A stretch of 64,000 nt of DNA from Pseudoalteromonas luteoviolacea H33-S. Lineage in GTDB: Bacteria; Pseudomonadota; Gammaproteobacteria; Enterobacterales; Alteromonadaceae. Location: positions 91,162 through 155,161 of the forward strand of contig NZ_AUXY01000072.1 of NCBI RefSeq assembly GCF_001625695.1. Direction: 5' to 3'. Every line of letters starts with the position of its first letter. The first letter of the stretch is position 1. A program made the position numbers and the translations under genes. Positions 16,632 to 26,485 of this stretch are shown here, one piece after another. Below the pieces are notes generated by a model that saw nothing but the letters and a program-made list of their open reading frames with translations, did not search any database and was not told where the DNA came from.

Positions 16632-17471
16632 CTATGCTTGCTCATCATACACTGTTGGAATAGGTTGTCGCTTGTGCTGCGTGCGCAGATAAATAGCAAC
16701 AAGCTTATCTTCAACTTCTTGTGTAACGGGCTGGCCTTCCAAGAAGTCATCAATGTTGTCATAGCTCAATCCGAGTGCATCTTCATCAGCCAGACCTGGT
16801 CGGTCACATTCTAAATCAGCAGTAGGTACTTTATCGACGAGCTGCGCAGGTGCGCCCAATTGTGCGGCAAGTGCACGCACTTGGCGCTTTGACAAACCAA
16901 ATAACGGTGCTAAATCACAGGCTCCATCACCAAATTTAGTATAAAACCCAGTGATATTTTCTGCGCTGTGGTCCGTGCCAACTACAAGACCGGCGCTTAA
17001 ACCTGCAATCTCATATTGTGCAACCATACGTTGTCTTGCTTTCACGTTACCTTTAACAAAATCAATTTGGGTCTGCTGAGGTAGCGTCAGATCCGCGTCA
17101 GTCATCGCTTGCATAGCCTGCTCATGCATGGCATCTGCAGCTGGCTTGATATTGACAGTCAGTCGCTTCGAAGGTTGTATAAAGTCCATCGCTAGCTGCG
17201 CTTCATCCTCGTCGGCTTGTACACCGTAAGGCAGTCGCATTGCAATAAACTGATAAGATTTATCAGGATGGGCTTGATTCAATTCATCAACTGCTAGTTG
17301 GCAAAGACGACCACAAGTTGAAGAGTCAACACCACCGCTGATCCCAAGAACAAGGCTTGTGCAGTGTGCAGATAGCAAACGCTGCTTGATAAACTGAACG
17401 CGACGTGTGATCTCTTCTGTCACGTTGATGCTAGGTTTAACTTTCATTTCGGCAATTATTGCGTCACGCAT
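16632..17471 (-). CDS. nadE: Ammonia-dependent NAD+ synthetase
   Basis: The 279-residue protein has the adenine nucleotide alpha-hydrolase loop SGGVDSS at residues 45-51, and further family segments [19 protein letters not shown] and [13 protein letters not shown]. It ligates ammonia to nicotinic acid adenine dinucleotide with ATP to make NAD+. It lacks the glutaminase domain, so it belongs to the ammonia-using type (about 275 residues, as in E. coli). It is a single-gene transcript with its own terminator. Confidence 0.95.
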   Translation of the reverse strand: MRDAIIAEMKVKPSINVTEEITRRVQFIKQRLLSAHCTSLVLGISGGVDSSTCGRLCQLAVDELNQAHPDKSYQFIAMRLPYGVQADEDEAQLAMDFIQPSKRLTVNIKPAADAMHEQAMQAMTDADLTLPQQTQIDFVKGNVKARQRMVAQYEIAGLSAGLVVGTDHSAENITGFYTKFGDGACDLAPLFGLSKRQVRALAAQLGAPAQLVDKVPTADLECDRPGLADEDALGLSYDNIDDFLEGQPVTQEVEDKLVAIYLRTQHKRQPIPTVYDEQA

Positions 17472-17549
17472 TGAATATCCTCAGGCCTATTTATTTTCTT
17501 CACAAATAGTGTAATTGATCCACAAGTCTCTGGGCAATGATGTTTTTAG

Positions 17550-18167
17550 TTAAAGTCCAAGATGTTGCTTTATGGCGTTAAGCTCGGCTTTTAACTGATT
17601 TATTTCCTCTAGCAACGTATTTAGTTCATTTGGATTATTGATATCACCCTGTGTTGACGTTTGTGGTTCTGGTGCATCACCAAATAAATGTTGATAGCGA
17701 CTTTCGCGTTTGCCAGGCTCACGCTCTAGTTTCACCACAAGTTCTTTTTCTTGCAGTTGAGTGAGTGCCGTTTCAACTTCACTGACATTGCTAAATTCAG
17801 CCAAGCGACCACTGCGGGTTCGCAACTCCCCTGGTGTTTGTGGGCCGCGAAGCAACAGTAAGCAAACAATGGCACGTTGTTGCTCGTCTAGTTGTAAGCT
17901 ACTGAATTCTGTATTACAAAAGCGGTGTGTATATTTAGTCACACGTCCCGATAATGCCTCGTCACACATTACTAGGCGCTGCGTTTTAAGTTGTTCTAAG
18001 CCATCTAATACCTCTGATTCAGTCAGCGAAAGTACCGGCTCTCGATTGGACTTTTGATTGCATGCATTGGTGAGTGCATTCAATGATAGTGGATACTGAT
18101 CAGGTGTGGTGGTTTCTTTTTCTAGTAGGCAGCCAATTAAGCGCTGTTCTATGGTAGTGAGCTTCAT
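17550..18167 (-). CDS. yceH: YceH-family (DUF480) winged-helix protein
   Basis: The 205-residue protein matches the UPF0502/YceH family: [27 protein letters not shown] at the N-terminus (two winged-helix repeats follow), then [13 protein letters not shown] and a C-terminal coiled coil (about 180-203). The fold suggests nucleic-acid or protein binding; the function is not established. I chose ATG 18167 because AAGGGAAACT lies just upstream; an upstream ATG at 18182 would add five residues. The gene stands alone. Confidence 0.88.
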   Translation of the reverse strand: MKLTTIEQRLIGCLLEKETTTPDQYPLSLNALTNACNQKSNREPVLSLTESEVLDGLEQLKTQRLVMCDEALSGRVTKYTHRFCNTEFSSLQLDEQQRAIVCLLLLRGPQTPGELRTRSGRLAEFSNVSEVETALTQLQEKELVVKLEREPGKRESRYQHLFGDAPEPQTSTQGDINNPNELNTLLEEINQLKAELNAIKQHLGL

Positions 18168-18266
18168 AGTTTCCCTTTTCAAATCGTATCGTAATATGAA
18201 ACGTGGCCGCGCTTAATTGTGACAAACTGAATGTACGCACGCAAAGCTCAGACCATTAAATTAGCT

Positions 18267-21200
18267 TTACTCTATGCTATTTAAGGATATTTTCCTAGTT
18301 GTGCTGGTCCACTCTTGAAGTGATTTTGTCAGTAAATCAAAATCGATTGGCTTGCTTAAATACGCATCCATGCCTGCGGCAAGGCACTTCTCTTCATCAC
18401 CTTCCATCGCGTTTGCAGTGAGAGCAATGATGACAGTATCTTTATGATGTGTGCCCCCTTTACCTTGACGAATAACCTGTGTGGCTGTGTATCCATCCAT
18501 TTCAGGCATTTGGCAATCCATCAAAATGATATCGTAAGGTTGCTCTGTCTTTTGTAAGTGTTCAATGGCTAAACGACCATTGGCGGCGCAGTCTGCTTTG
18601 ATCCCAATTTTCGAAAGTAAGCTCAGTGCCACGGTTTGATTGATTTTATTGTCTTCAACGAGTAACACCGAACAATTTAAGTGTATGTTTTGGCTTTCCT
18701 GCTGTGCAGTGTGCTGTTTTTGCACCAGTGCCAGTGCGGTTGCAGGGGTTAATGGGGCAAGCACTGTGTTGCATTCATGCACTTTTGGCAGTGCCGCTAA
18801 TTCATCTGGGGTATGGCACAAAATAGCATAGTGGAGTTGATGTTTTTTGATAAATGAGAATAAAGCTTGAGAAATCAACTCGGAACTCTGTGTGAGGACT
18901 GTGGCTGTTACTATGAGTGCTGGATGGGTGTTACTTTGTGATTCGCAGAACTCTAGCGCATCGGGGATGGTTAAAAAATGCTCTGTCGGAACTCGCCATG
19001 CATTGAGCATATGTCTGGCACTTAGCTCAGTTTGTGGGTGTTGATCGATAATGAGTAGGTAATCACTGGTACTTTCGATCGCTTTTATGGGTTGCGCATC
19101 TTGTAGTTCAATATAAAAAGTAAAGGTACTCCCCACGGAGAGCTTGCTGTACGCATGTAAAGCGCCACCAAGTAATTCGCACAGCTGTTTTGCAATGGTG
19201 AGCCCAAGCCCCGTGCCACCAAACTTACGCGTTGTGGAGGGATCTGCTTGTGTGAAAGAATCAAATATTTTATCTAGCTGCGCCTTACTGATCCCAATGC
19301 CGGTATCTTCAATGCTGCACCAAAGGCGCGTATTTTGATTGCTTTGCTCAGTGTAGCAAGTCAAGGTTATCTTGCCGTTTTCAGTGAATTTAATGGCATT
19401 ACTGATCAAATTATTTAATATCTGCTTTAAGCGATGGGGATCTGTATTGGCAAATTGATACTGCATATTACGACTATCGAGGAACAGCTCGGTATGCTGA
19501 TCAATGGCCTTCGGCGCAAAGGCAGCAAAACAATCACTGATAATTTGAATGAGATCGCATTGCACAGTGTCAATCGACATTTTCCCTGCTTCGATCTTAG
19601 AGAAATCGAGGATATCGTTAATGATGGTCAATAAAGACTCTGCAGAGCTTTGCGCCAGCGTGACGTGGCGTTTTTGCCCGTCATTTAAGTTTGAGCTGTT
19701 AAGAATATTAAGCATGCCTAAAATGCCGTTCATCGGCGTACGTATTTCATGACTCATACTGGCTAAAAAGGATGCCTTTACTTTGGCTGATTGCTCGGCT
19801 AGTTCTTTTTCTATCACAGCTTGATGTTGTGCTTGCTGTTGCTGTTGACTGCTAAACAGGCTCGCGAGCATGGCTGCGATGGCTTTTAAAAATCGCTTGT
19901 CACTTTGCGTCCACTGTGGATAAGCAGTGTTAAACTCTGCGGTTAATGCGCCGTACAAGGTATCCTTAAAGAAAATAGGAACAAATACAATGGCATCGAT
20001 CTCGAATGGGGATAAATATTGCTCATTGATCGCACGCGTGACCGAATGGCTTTTGGCTGACCAGGCTTCAATGGTGTGCCTACTTATTAAAGCATTAAAT
20101 AAAGCGGCCTGAGATGTTCTGCGCCATGGTGGATAGTGTTGTAAGCTGTCCTTTTTAGTATTGCTAAAGCAAGCAGGATATAGATGGGTTTGCTCGTCAT
20201 TAAACAGCCAAATACTGGCTCGTGTCGCCCCAACGCCTTGGCAAATGGTGTCTATACAAAGCTCTTGAGCACGATCTATATGGCTATTTAAAATGGCTTC
20301 ATGTGTGCTGAGTTGTGCCAATAATTCATTATTTTTAGCAACCTTTTCGTGTTCAACTTCCATGGTTTTACGTTGATGAATATTTTGAATAGAGCCAAAC
20401 ACTTCAAGGGTCTTACGACCGGATGTTTTCGTTTGAGCTTTGATCAGAACCCAGCAAGGCGATCTGTCTTTTGGGACGATTAAAAATTCACCTTGGAAGC
20501 TTTTCCCGTTTTTGATTGCTAAGCTCATGGCGTCTTGAAAACGCTTTCTTTGGGCGCCTTCTTTGAAAAATTCGGTACTGCCCATCCAAGTTGGTTGGTA
20601 ATGAGGTGGTACATTAAAAATCTGCTGTGTAACGGTAGACCAGTTAATATGATGGCTGCTGAGCTCGACTGACCAAGCACCGACTTCTGCCAAAGATCCC
20701 ATACTGGTCAGTGAATTTGCTTGATCTTCGAGTTGTTTTAATAGTCGTGTAAAGAAGACAAAGGCGACCATAAAAATGATCACAATAGTGAGTAATGCAA
20801 GACGAAATGGCCACAGGGCTGATTCTTCTCCAGACCAGCCAAACCGAGGTGCTGCATAGAGTACCCAAGAGCCAGATGGTACGTTAATTTCAAAGGTTAA
20901 TGGGTTAAGTTGCTGAATATCACTTGTACCATAAAAATAGGCGCCCTTTGTACCACGGGCATGTTGTCCGCGTATGGCGATTTGATAGCTGTCTTCAAGT
21001 TCACTGAGCTGCGTATTTTGATACAGTTTTTGCATATCAATGACTACAGAAAGCAGCCCCCAAAATTGACGATCAGCATCATAAACAGGTACGCGCGCTA
21101 TGAGGGCGTCTCCACCTTGCAAGAGTTTTAGTGGACCTGCCAATACAATCTCACTGGTTCGCTGTGCTTGCAATGCCTCGATCCGTTGGGTGGGGTGGGT

Positions 21201-21596
21201 ACGATAGTTTAACCCAAGGGCTTTCTCATTCCCTTCTAGCGGATAGATGAATTTTAATATCATATCTGGGGCGGCGCCCAAATTGCGTAACACCTCATCG
21301 GTTTCAAAGAGAGGTGCAGCGATCTTGGCAAATTTTTCTTGGGTCAGGGTTTGTTCATTACCCAATGCAATTGCAAGCCCCCGAACGAGCTGAATATTGG
21401 CAGCCAACTGTCCTTCGATTCGTGTCCGATATACATTCACTTGCTCGTAAGTGCGGTTTTTTTGAACTTCAATGAGGTGTTTATAATTTACTCGATCGAC
21501 ATACCATCCTGTGGCAATGATCACAGTTAACAGTATGAGCACTCCGAGCTTTGATAAGATAGCTTTCCTTGGCGGCACAACATTCTCTGATTGCAT
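18267..21596 (-). CDS. CHASE-PAS-GAF hybrid histidine kinase with receiver domain
   Basis: The 1109-residue inner-membrane sensor has one membrane helix near residues 17-37 and another near 262-285 that bracket a periplasmic CHASE-type domain. A PAS domain (about 290-410), a GAF domain (about 430-590) and the HisKA/HATPase core follow. The phosphoacceptor is His616 in SMSHEIRTP; the ATPase has NLISNAIKF and GTGLGL. After the kinase is a degenerate receiver-like segment (about 850-960), then an intact receiver with Asp1027 in LMDCQMPEMDG. No HPt domain is attached, so the phosphorelay probably needs a separate HPt protein. CHASE domains sense small organic ligands such as cytokinin-like molecules in other organisms; the ligand here is unknown. 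Confidence 0.9.
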   Translation of the reverse strand: MQSENVVPPRKAILSKLGVLILLTVIIATGWYVDRVNYKHLIEVQKNRTYEQVNVYRTRIEGQLAANIQLVRGLAIALGNEQTLTQEKFAKIAAPLFETDEVLRNLGAAPDMILKFIYPLEGNEKALGLNYRTHPTQRIEALQAQRTSEIVLAGPLKLLQGGDALIARVPVYDADRQFWGLLSVVIDMQKLYQNTQLSELEDSYQIAIRGQHARGTKGAYFYGTSDIQQLNPLTFEINVPSGSWVLYAAPRFGWSGEESALWPFRLALLTIVIIFMVAFVFFTRLLKQLEDQANSLTSMGSLAEVGAWSVELSSHHINWSTVTQQIFNVPPHYQPTWMGSTEFFKEGAQRKRFQDAMSLAIKNGKSFQGEFLIVPKDRSPCWVLIKAQTKTSGRKTLEVFGSIQNIHQRKTMEVEHEKVAKNNELLAQLSTHEAILNSHIDRAQELCIDTICQGVGATRASIWLFNDEQTHLYPACFSNTKKDSLQHYPPWRRTSQAALFNALISRHTIEAWSAKSHSVTRAINEQYLSPFEIDAIVFVPIFFKDTLYGALTAEFNTAYPQWTQSDKRFLKAIAAMLASLFSSQQQQQAQHQAVIEKELAEQSAKVKASFLASMSHEIRTPMNGILGMLNILNSSNLNDGQKRHVTLAQSSAESLLTIINDILDFSKIEAGKMSIDTVQCDLIQIISDCFAAFAPKAIDQHTELFLDSRNMQYQFANTDPHRLKQILNNLISNAIKFTENGKITLTCYTEQSNQNTRLWCSIEDTGIGISKAQLDKIFDSFTQADPSTTRKFGGTGLGLTIAKQLCELLGGALHAYSKLSVGSTFTFYIELQDAQPIKAIESTSDYLLIIDQHPQTELSARHMLNAWRVPTEHFLTIPDALEFCESQSNTHPALIVTATVLTQSSELISQALFSFIKKHQLHYAILCHTPDELAALPKVHECNTVLAPLTPATALALVQKQHTAQQESQNIHLNCSVLLVEDNKINQTVALSLLSKIGIKADCAANGRLAIEHLQKTEQPYDIILMDCQMPEMDGYTATQVIRQGKGGTHHKDTVIIALTANAMEGDEEKCLAAGMDAYLSKPIDFDLLTKSLQEWTSTTRKISLNSIE

Positions 21597-21812
21597 GTCT
21601 GGTCTGTCGGTTCCATGAATATGATAACTATAGTTGGCTTGCTAAAAAGTCGCCAAACCAAAGTGCTTTAAATGAATTGCAAAAAAAGCATGATAGGTTG
21701 ATTGATGTTGACGTGTTTTTGAATCTGCTTCATTGACTTGCTATAACTGAGGGGCAAGTTGCTCTATGGCTTAGGGGCGCAGGTACTCGCTCACTCAAAT
21801 AAAGGAAGGTAT

Positions 21813-24110
21813 ATGCTGAAATGGTTAAAGATAGGTATTTCAATTGCGGTGATAGGGGTACTCGCTGTGACTGCAATGATTTATGGTGTGCTCTCGTTGA
21901 GTTTGCCCGCGCTGGATGGGCATGCAAAAAGTCAGTCTCTAACAGCGCCAAGTACGTTGAGTCGAGATGGTATTGGGCAGGCCGTGATCACGGCAAAAAG
22001 CCGCCAAGATGCGGCTTTTACTCTAGGGTATGCCCATGGTCAAGATCGCTTTTTTCAAATGGATTTGTTGCGACGAAATGCAGCAGGAGAGCTTAGTGAG
22101 CTATTTGGGGAAGGCGCACTCGAGCTTGATAAATCGCTGAGATTCCATCAATTTCGCCAGCGCAGTGAGCAGATTATTGCAGCAATGAGTAAGGCGGAGC
22201 GTATCTTGCTCGAGGTATATGCGCAGGGCGTTAATGAAGGCCGAGCGCAAGCCGGTATGTTGAGTTTTGAATATTTACTGTTGGGCACTGAGCCGCGTCC
22301 ATGGCAGCCAGCTGACTCATTGCTGGTCATTTTTAGCATGTATTTAGACTTGCAGGCAGCCACGTTTAAACGAGATAAAACTTTAATCCATATTGCCGAG
22401 CAGTTTGGTCAGCAGATGGTTGATTTCATATTGCAGCCGAGTCAATATCAGGCTGCGCTAGATGGTAGTCTACTCGCCATGCCTGCTGTGCCTATTCCAA
22501 CCCTAGATAAGCAAAATTTGTCTGTTAAACAGATCCCTCACATTGCTGAAGCCCCTTTATTTGGCAGTAATAACTGGGCTGTGATGGGTAGCTTAACGTC
22601 AACAGGGGCTGCCATGGTATCTGATGATATGCACCTTGGCCTCAATGTGCCCTCAATCTGGTACCGTGCCCAATTGAACTATCAAACTGAATCTGCCGAG
22701 CCAGTTACTGTGACTGGGGTAAGCTTACCTGGAGTGCCCGCAATTGTGGTGGGCAGTAATGACAAAATTGCTTGGGGTTTTACTAATGGTTACCTAGACA
22801 CCGCAGATTGGATAGAGTTGTCTGAGCAAGCGCCTCTGCAAAGCATAAATGAAGAGATTAAATTACCAAATGGCCAAGTGCATACTTATACTTTGTCGCT
22901 CAGTAGATTTGGTCCCGTTAAGGCGTTTAACGGTAAGCAGTATGCGCTGCAGTGGGTAGCGCATCAGCCTTATGCGGTTAATTTAAATTTGTTGCAGCTA
23001 GAAACCGCAGAGTCTGTGGTGCAAGCACTGAATATCGCCCCGCATGTTGGCATTCCAGTACAGAACTTAATGGTGGTTGATAAGCAGGGCAATGCCGCGT
23101 GGCGTCCTATTGGTGCCTTGCCATCGCGGGTGTTTCCGAGTGATTTGGCGGTCTCGGCTAATCGCGCTGAGTTACCCTTATGGCAGCAAAATGAACTTGT
23201 TCGGCCACAAGTGATTAACCCTGATAATGGTAAGTTATGGACGGCGAATTCACGTGTTATGTCGGCACTGGAGCACCGTCGTTTTGGTGATGGGGGATAC
23301 GCACTTGGCGCGCGTGCGGTACAGATCCGCGATAGATTATTGGCTGATAGCCAATTTAGTGAAGCCAGCTTTAATCAGTTACAGTTAGACAATGAAGCGC
23401 GTTTTCTACTGCCGTGGCATGAACTGCTGGTTGAAACCCTAACAAACTCTCAGGCCCCTTTAGCAGATCAACAACAAATCCTAGATTACTTGGCTGATTG
23501 GCAAGCTTGTGCATGCAGTGACTCAGTAGGCTACACCTTGGTGAAGCGTTTTAGAAAGGGCGTGATTGACACCGTATTTAGCCCCATTGAGTCCTCTTTA
23601 AATGCGCAAGATGAGACGCTCAGTCACTTATCTCGGTATTTTGAGCCCGCACTTTGGCAGCTATTGGCGTCTAAACCAACAAGCTGGTTGGCACAGCATG
23701 CAGATTGGCAGCATTTACTTGAGGCTGCTTTTTCTCATTCGCAGCAAAAGCTGACAGCACGTTTTGGCAGTAATATGGCGAACTGGACATGGGGTAACGT
23801 CAATATGCTTACAGTGCAACATCCATTTAGTCAGCAGATGCCTTTTTTAAGTCGGTTTTTAGACATGCCTGCAGTCCCAGGTTTTGGCGATAGCTTTATG
23901 CCAGCAGTGCAAGGAAAGCGTTTTGGGGCATCACAGCGCTTTATTGCGCAGCCTGGATTTTTAAATAATGCCGTGATGACAGTGGCTGGGGGTCAAAGTG
24001 GTCACCCGCTTTCGCCTTATTATCGCAGTGGTTTTGATGCCTATGCACAAGGTGAATTGACGCCGTTACTGCCCAGTGAAATAAGGCATACGATAACCTT
24101 GTCTAAATAA
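21813..24110 (+). CDS. Penicillin acylase-family (Ntn) amidohydrolase
   Basis: The 765-residue precursor starts with a membrane-anchor or signal segment (KWLKIGISIAVIGVLAV). It shows the penicillin amidase layout: an alpha part with GYAHGQDRFFQMDLLRR, a spacer, and a beta part beginning at Ser252 in FGSNNWAV, the expected autocatalytic N-terminal nucleophile. Other family segments are DDMHLGLNVPSIWY and GGQSGHPLSPYY. Members hydrolyse amide bonds of penicillin G, N-acyl-homoserine lactones or glutaryl compounds; quorum-signal or lipopeptide cleavage is plausible in a marine bacterium but unproven. The start at 21813 follows AAAGGAAGG. An upstream ATG at 21759 would add 18 hydrophilic residues. 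Confidence 0.9.
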   Translation: MLKWLKIGISIAVIGVLAVTAMIYGVLSLSLPALDGHAKSQSLTAPSTLSRDGIGQAVITAKSRQDAAFTLGYAHGQDRFFQMDLLRRNAAGELSELFGEGALELDKSLRFHQFRQRSEQIIAAMSKAERILLEVYAQGVNEGRAQAGMLSFEYLLLGTEPRPWQPADSLLVIFSMYLDLQAATFKRDKTLIHIAEQFGQQMVDFILQPSQYQAALDGSLLAMPAVPIPTLDKQNLSVKQIPHIAEAPLFGSNNWAVMGSLTSTGAAMVSDDMHLGLNVPSIWYRAQLNYQTESAEPVTVTGVSLPGVPAIVVGSNDKIAWGFTNGYLDTADWIELSEQAPLQSINEEIKLPNGQVHTYTLSLSRFGPVKAFNGKQYALQWVAHQPYAVNLNLLQLETAESVVQALNIAPHVGIPVQNLMVVDKQGNAAWRPIGALPSRVFPSDLAVSANRAELPLWQQNELVRPQVINPDNGKLWTANSRVMSALEHRRFGDGGYALGARAVQIRDRLLADSQFSEASFNQLQLDNEARFLLPWHELLVETLTNSQAPLADQQQILDYLADWQACACSDSVGYTLVKRFRKGVIDTVFSPIESSLNAQDETLSHLSRYFEPALWQLLASKPTSWLAQHADWQHLLEAAFSHSQQKLTARFGSNMANWTWGNVNMLTVQHPFSQQMPFLSRFLDMPAVPGFGDSFMPAVQGKRFGASQRFIAQPGFLNNAVMTVAGGQSGHPLSPYYRSGFDAYAQGELTPLLPSEIRHTITLSK

Positions 24111-24111
24111 G

Positions 24112-24160
24112 AAAAGCCCCATTCAAGCGCTCTGTCATACGGCTTTTAATGGGGCGCTTG
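24112..24160. terminator. Hairpin region between convergent acylase and diguanylate cyclase genes
   Basis: Three alternative pairings are possible in a 49-bp span: AAAAGCC (24112-24118) with GGCTTTT (24141-24147), GCCCCATT (24116-24123) with AATGGGGC (24148-24155), and CAAGCGC (24124-24130) with GCGCTTG (24154-24160). The stop codon of the diguanylate cyclase gene is inside it. It probably serves as a terminator for both genes, but no single clean stem with a T tract stands out. Confidence 0.45.
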
Positions 24161-25193
24161 TAGTACGATTTCGCCCCTGCGCTTTGCTCATATAAAGCGC
24201 ATCATCGGCTAACTTGACGGCGATACGAAATGGCAGAGCTGGGGACCACTGCGCTATGCCGAAGCTCATGGTCACCTGTAAATCATGAGCATGAAATATA
24301 TGTTGCGCAATATCACGTCGCAGGCATTCCACGCGTTCTTGTGCATGGTGTAAATCGCAGTTAACTAATACCAGCAAGAACTCCTCGCCTCCCCAGCGCA
24401 CTGCAATATCAGACTCTTGTGTATATTTATTAATTTTTAGCGCAACTTCAATCAAAACATCATCACCAATATCGTGGCCAAATTTATCATTGATGTTTTT
24501 AAAATGATCAATATCCGCCATGATGATGGTTAATTGTTGTGACGTGTTGACACAATTTTCTTGTGCGTTGTTTATCAGCTCTTTAGCATAGCGACGGTTA
24601 AATAAACTCGTTAAAGGGTCTTTGGCGGCCAGTTGTGCAAGCTGATAACGGTTGGAGAAGGTCACTTCACGAATATGGCCAATGGTGTAAATACTAGGTA
24701 TGGCACAGATCAGCACGTTGATGAAATGGATGAAAGGCGCCAGTTCGCTAAATAAAAATTGGCTATTCACCTTGCCAAATAACTCGAATAAAAGTGCAAA
24801 GGTGATAATAAGCATCAAAGCCATTGCTGAAGCGATTTTAAGCTTAAGTTGGTAATCGAGTAAGATCAGGCTGGCGATTGTCCAGAGGTAATACTGAAAT
24901 CCATAGTCCATGCCTAATGTGGCGCAAACAAAAATAGAGTGTAGCGTGACTTCCACGCAAAATAGCCGCAAGGCCAGATGGCTCTTATTCTGATGTAGTA
25001 GTTTGATGCCGAGTGACCAAGCGATAACACTGCCGATATTGACCACGGCTAATATCAGAATGTCACAGTACCAGAACAACACCAATAGTAAGCAATGGAG
25101 CCCTAAACAATAGTAAGCCAGCTGTTTGAAGAGCCGAATTTTAACTTGTTCGACGCTGTCTGGTTGACTGAAGTAATGTTGACGTGTTGCCAC
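24135..25193 (-). CDS. Membrane-bound diguanylate cyclase (GGDEF)
   Basis: The 352-residue protein has about six membrane helices in residues 25-180, then a GGDEF domain with DPLTSLFNRRYAKEL, DIDHFKNINDKFGHDIGDDVL and an intact active site WGGEEF. It should make cyclic di-GMP from two GTP at the cytoplasmic face. The inhibitory RxxD site five residues before GGEEF is QESD here, so product inhibition through that site is unlikely. Its membrane part resembles a MASE-like sensor but I cannot assign it. It converges with the acylase gene; the stop is within a shared hairpin. Confidence 0.92.
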   Translation of the reverse strand: MATRQHYFSQPDSVEQVKIRLFKQLAYYCLGLHCLLLVLFWYCDILILAVVNIGSVIAWSLGIKLLHQNKSHLALRLFCVEVTLHSIFVCATLGMDYGFQYYLWTIASLILLDYQLKLKIASAMALMLIITFALLFELFGKVNSQFLFSELAPFIHFINVLICAIPSIYTIGHIREVTFSNRYQLAQLAAKDPLTSLFNRRYAKELINNAQENCVNTSQQLTIIMADIDHFKNINDKFGHDIGDDVLIEVALKINKYTQESDIAVRWGGEEFLLVLVNCDLHHAQERVECLRRDIAQHIFHAHDLQVTMSFGIAQWSPALPFRIAVKLADDALYMSKAQGRNRTTSAPLKAV

Positions 25194-25303
25194 ACCATGC
25201 TCATATATCTTTGATGATTAGTTGAGTATAGGAGAAGGATCACCAGCTGGACAATTGTTGCTGGTGGACTCTCAACTGTGGCTTGTGTCTTGGTATTTTT
25301 ACC

Positions 25304-26185
25304 TCAGAGTATATCACCCATCATCACCATTATGGCTGCCAAAGCAATTAAGCAAAGACCGAATGTATCGCGTTTTTTAGGTGGTGATTTGAGCCAAAAT
25401 ACGGCAATCAAGAGGGTAAAAAAGACTTCAATTTGCCCCAGTGTTTTGACATAGGCGACATGTTGAAGACTCATTGCGCTAAACCAACCAATAGAGCCGA
25501 TGCAGCTGCTTATGCTAATAAGTAACACCATGGGAAGGTGCGTTTTAAGCGTCTGCCACGCCTCAGGTTCTGTAATACTGGTATATAGTGACAGAATAAG
25601 TGTTTGGCAGCTTAGGACACAGAGTAAAACCCAACCTGCGCTATGTGGAAATGGCAACCCAGATGCAAGAGAAGCCTCTCTCACCCACAACGAAGTTAGC
25701 GCAAAACAGGTGCCACATAACAGTCCGAGGCAGGCGGTTTTGAGATTGAACTGTTTAAAGCTAAACCCACTGAGTAGCAATACGGCAGCGCCGCCGATAA
25801 GCACGCCTATCCAGCCTAACCATGTCAGTGCCGAACCAAAAAATAGCATGCCTAATATCGCGGCCATTAATGCTTCACTTTTTGCCAGCCCTGCGCCAAT
25901 TGCAAAGTTTTTTTGTTTGAATAATATGACCATTAATGCGGTGGCAATGATTTGCATAAAGCTTGCCGCGAGTATGTAGATGATAAGCGGTTGTGAAGGG
26001 GACAGTGAGGGGGCGGGCTCAAATAAATACAAGATATATAAATACAAACCTGCAATTGGGGTAGCAAAGATAAATCGAGCAAGCGTCACCATACTTACGC
26101 TGGCATGTTGGCTTAGCTTACTTTGCAGCGCATTGCGCCAAGCTTGGCTCATAGCGGCAAGACAGGTAAATAAAATCCACCCCAT
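25304..26185 (-). CDS. DMT-superfamily (EamA-like) transporter
   Basis: The 293-residue protein has ten predicted membrane helices in two EamA-like halves, with the second half ending in a MSLQHVAYVKTLGQIEVFFTLL segment typical of the family. It should sit in the inner membrane and export a small metabolite; the substrate is unknown. It is not closely similar to the DMT protein at 4.2 kb. It is monocistronic, and the 300-bp region upstream carries two hairpins and the divergent MAPEG gene. Confidence 0.83.
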   Translation of the reverse strand: MGWILFTCLAAMSQAWRNALQSKLSQHASVSMVTLARFIFATPIAGLYLYILYLFEPAPSLSPSQPLIIYILAASFMQIIATALMVILFKQKNFAIGAGLAKSEALMAAILGMLFFGSALTWLGWIGVLIGGAAVLLLSGFSFKQFNLKTACLGLLCGTCFALTSLWVREASLASGLPFPHSAGWVLLCVLSCQTLILSLYTSITEPEAWQTLKTHLPMVLLISISSCIGSIGWFSAMSLQHVAYVKTLGQIEVFFTLLIAVFWLKSPPKKRDTFGLCLIALAAIMVMMGDIL

Positions 26186-26282
26186 AATTAACCTTGAATA
26201 AATGAGTTTTTTATTAAACTACTATTTTATAGTGCTGAATCATAATGAATTTTCGTGATGTTGAACATATCACCAGGGGACG

Positions 26283-26319
26283 AGCACACTGCGACAATCT
26301 GTCGCAGTGTGCTATTTTT
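26283..26319 (+). terminator. Strong hairpin with T tract in a gene-free stretch
   Basis: A perfect 14-bp inverted repeat (26283-26296 with 26300-26313) with a 3-nt loop is followed by ATTTTTA on the plus strand. It looks like a rho-independent terminator, yet no coding gene on the plus strand lies within 2 kb upstream. It may end a small RNA or insulate the MAPEG gene. Confidence 0.7.
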
Positions 26320-26352
26320 ACAAATTGCCTATACTGTGTTCGATGTTACTCA

Positions 26353-26388
26353 TAAAGCCACTGACGTGTATTGGAGTGGCTTTATTTC
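26353..26388 (+). terminator. Second hairpin with T-rich tail upstream of the MAPEG gene
   Basis: A perfect 10-bp inverted repeat, TAAAGCCACT/AGTGGCTTTA (26353-26362 with 26375-26384), has a 12-nt loop and is followed by TTTCCC. It lies 40 bp after the first hairpin and about 100 bp before the MAPEG start. Confidence 0.55.
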
Positions 26389-26485
26389 CCGCCTAAATGT
26401 CTGTACATTATCTGACCTAATGTGTATTTCAACTTGATGATAAAACGAGAATAAATAGCACCTAGTTCAAACTTCAGGAGTGACT

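Noticed and set aside
25500..25979. A 159-codon open frame opposite the DMT exporter
   Set aside because: It is antisense to a hydrophobic transporter gene, has no ribosome-binding site and no family resemblance.
26255..26437. A 60-codon open frame across the two hairpins before the MAPEG gene
   Set aside because: It runs through two perfect inverted repeats and has no convincing ribosome-binding site. The hairpins explain the sequence better.
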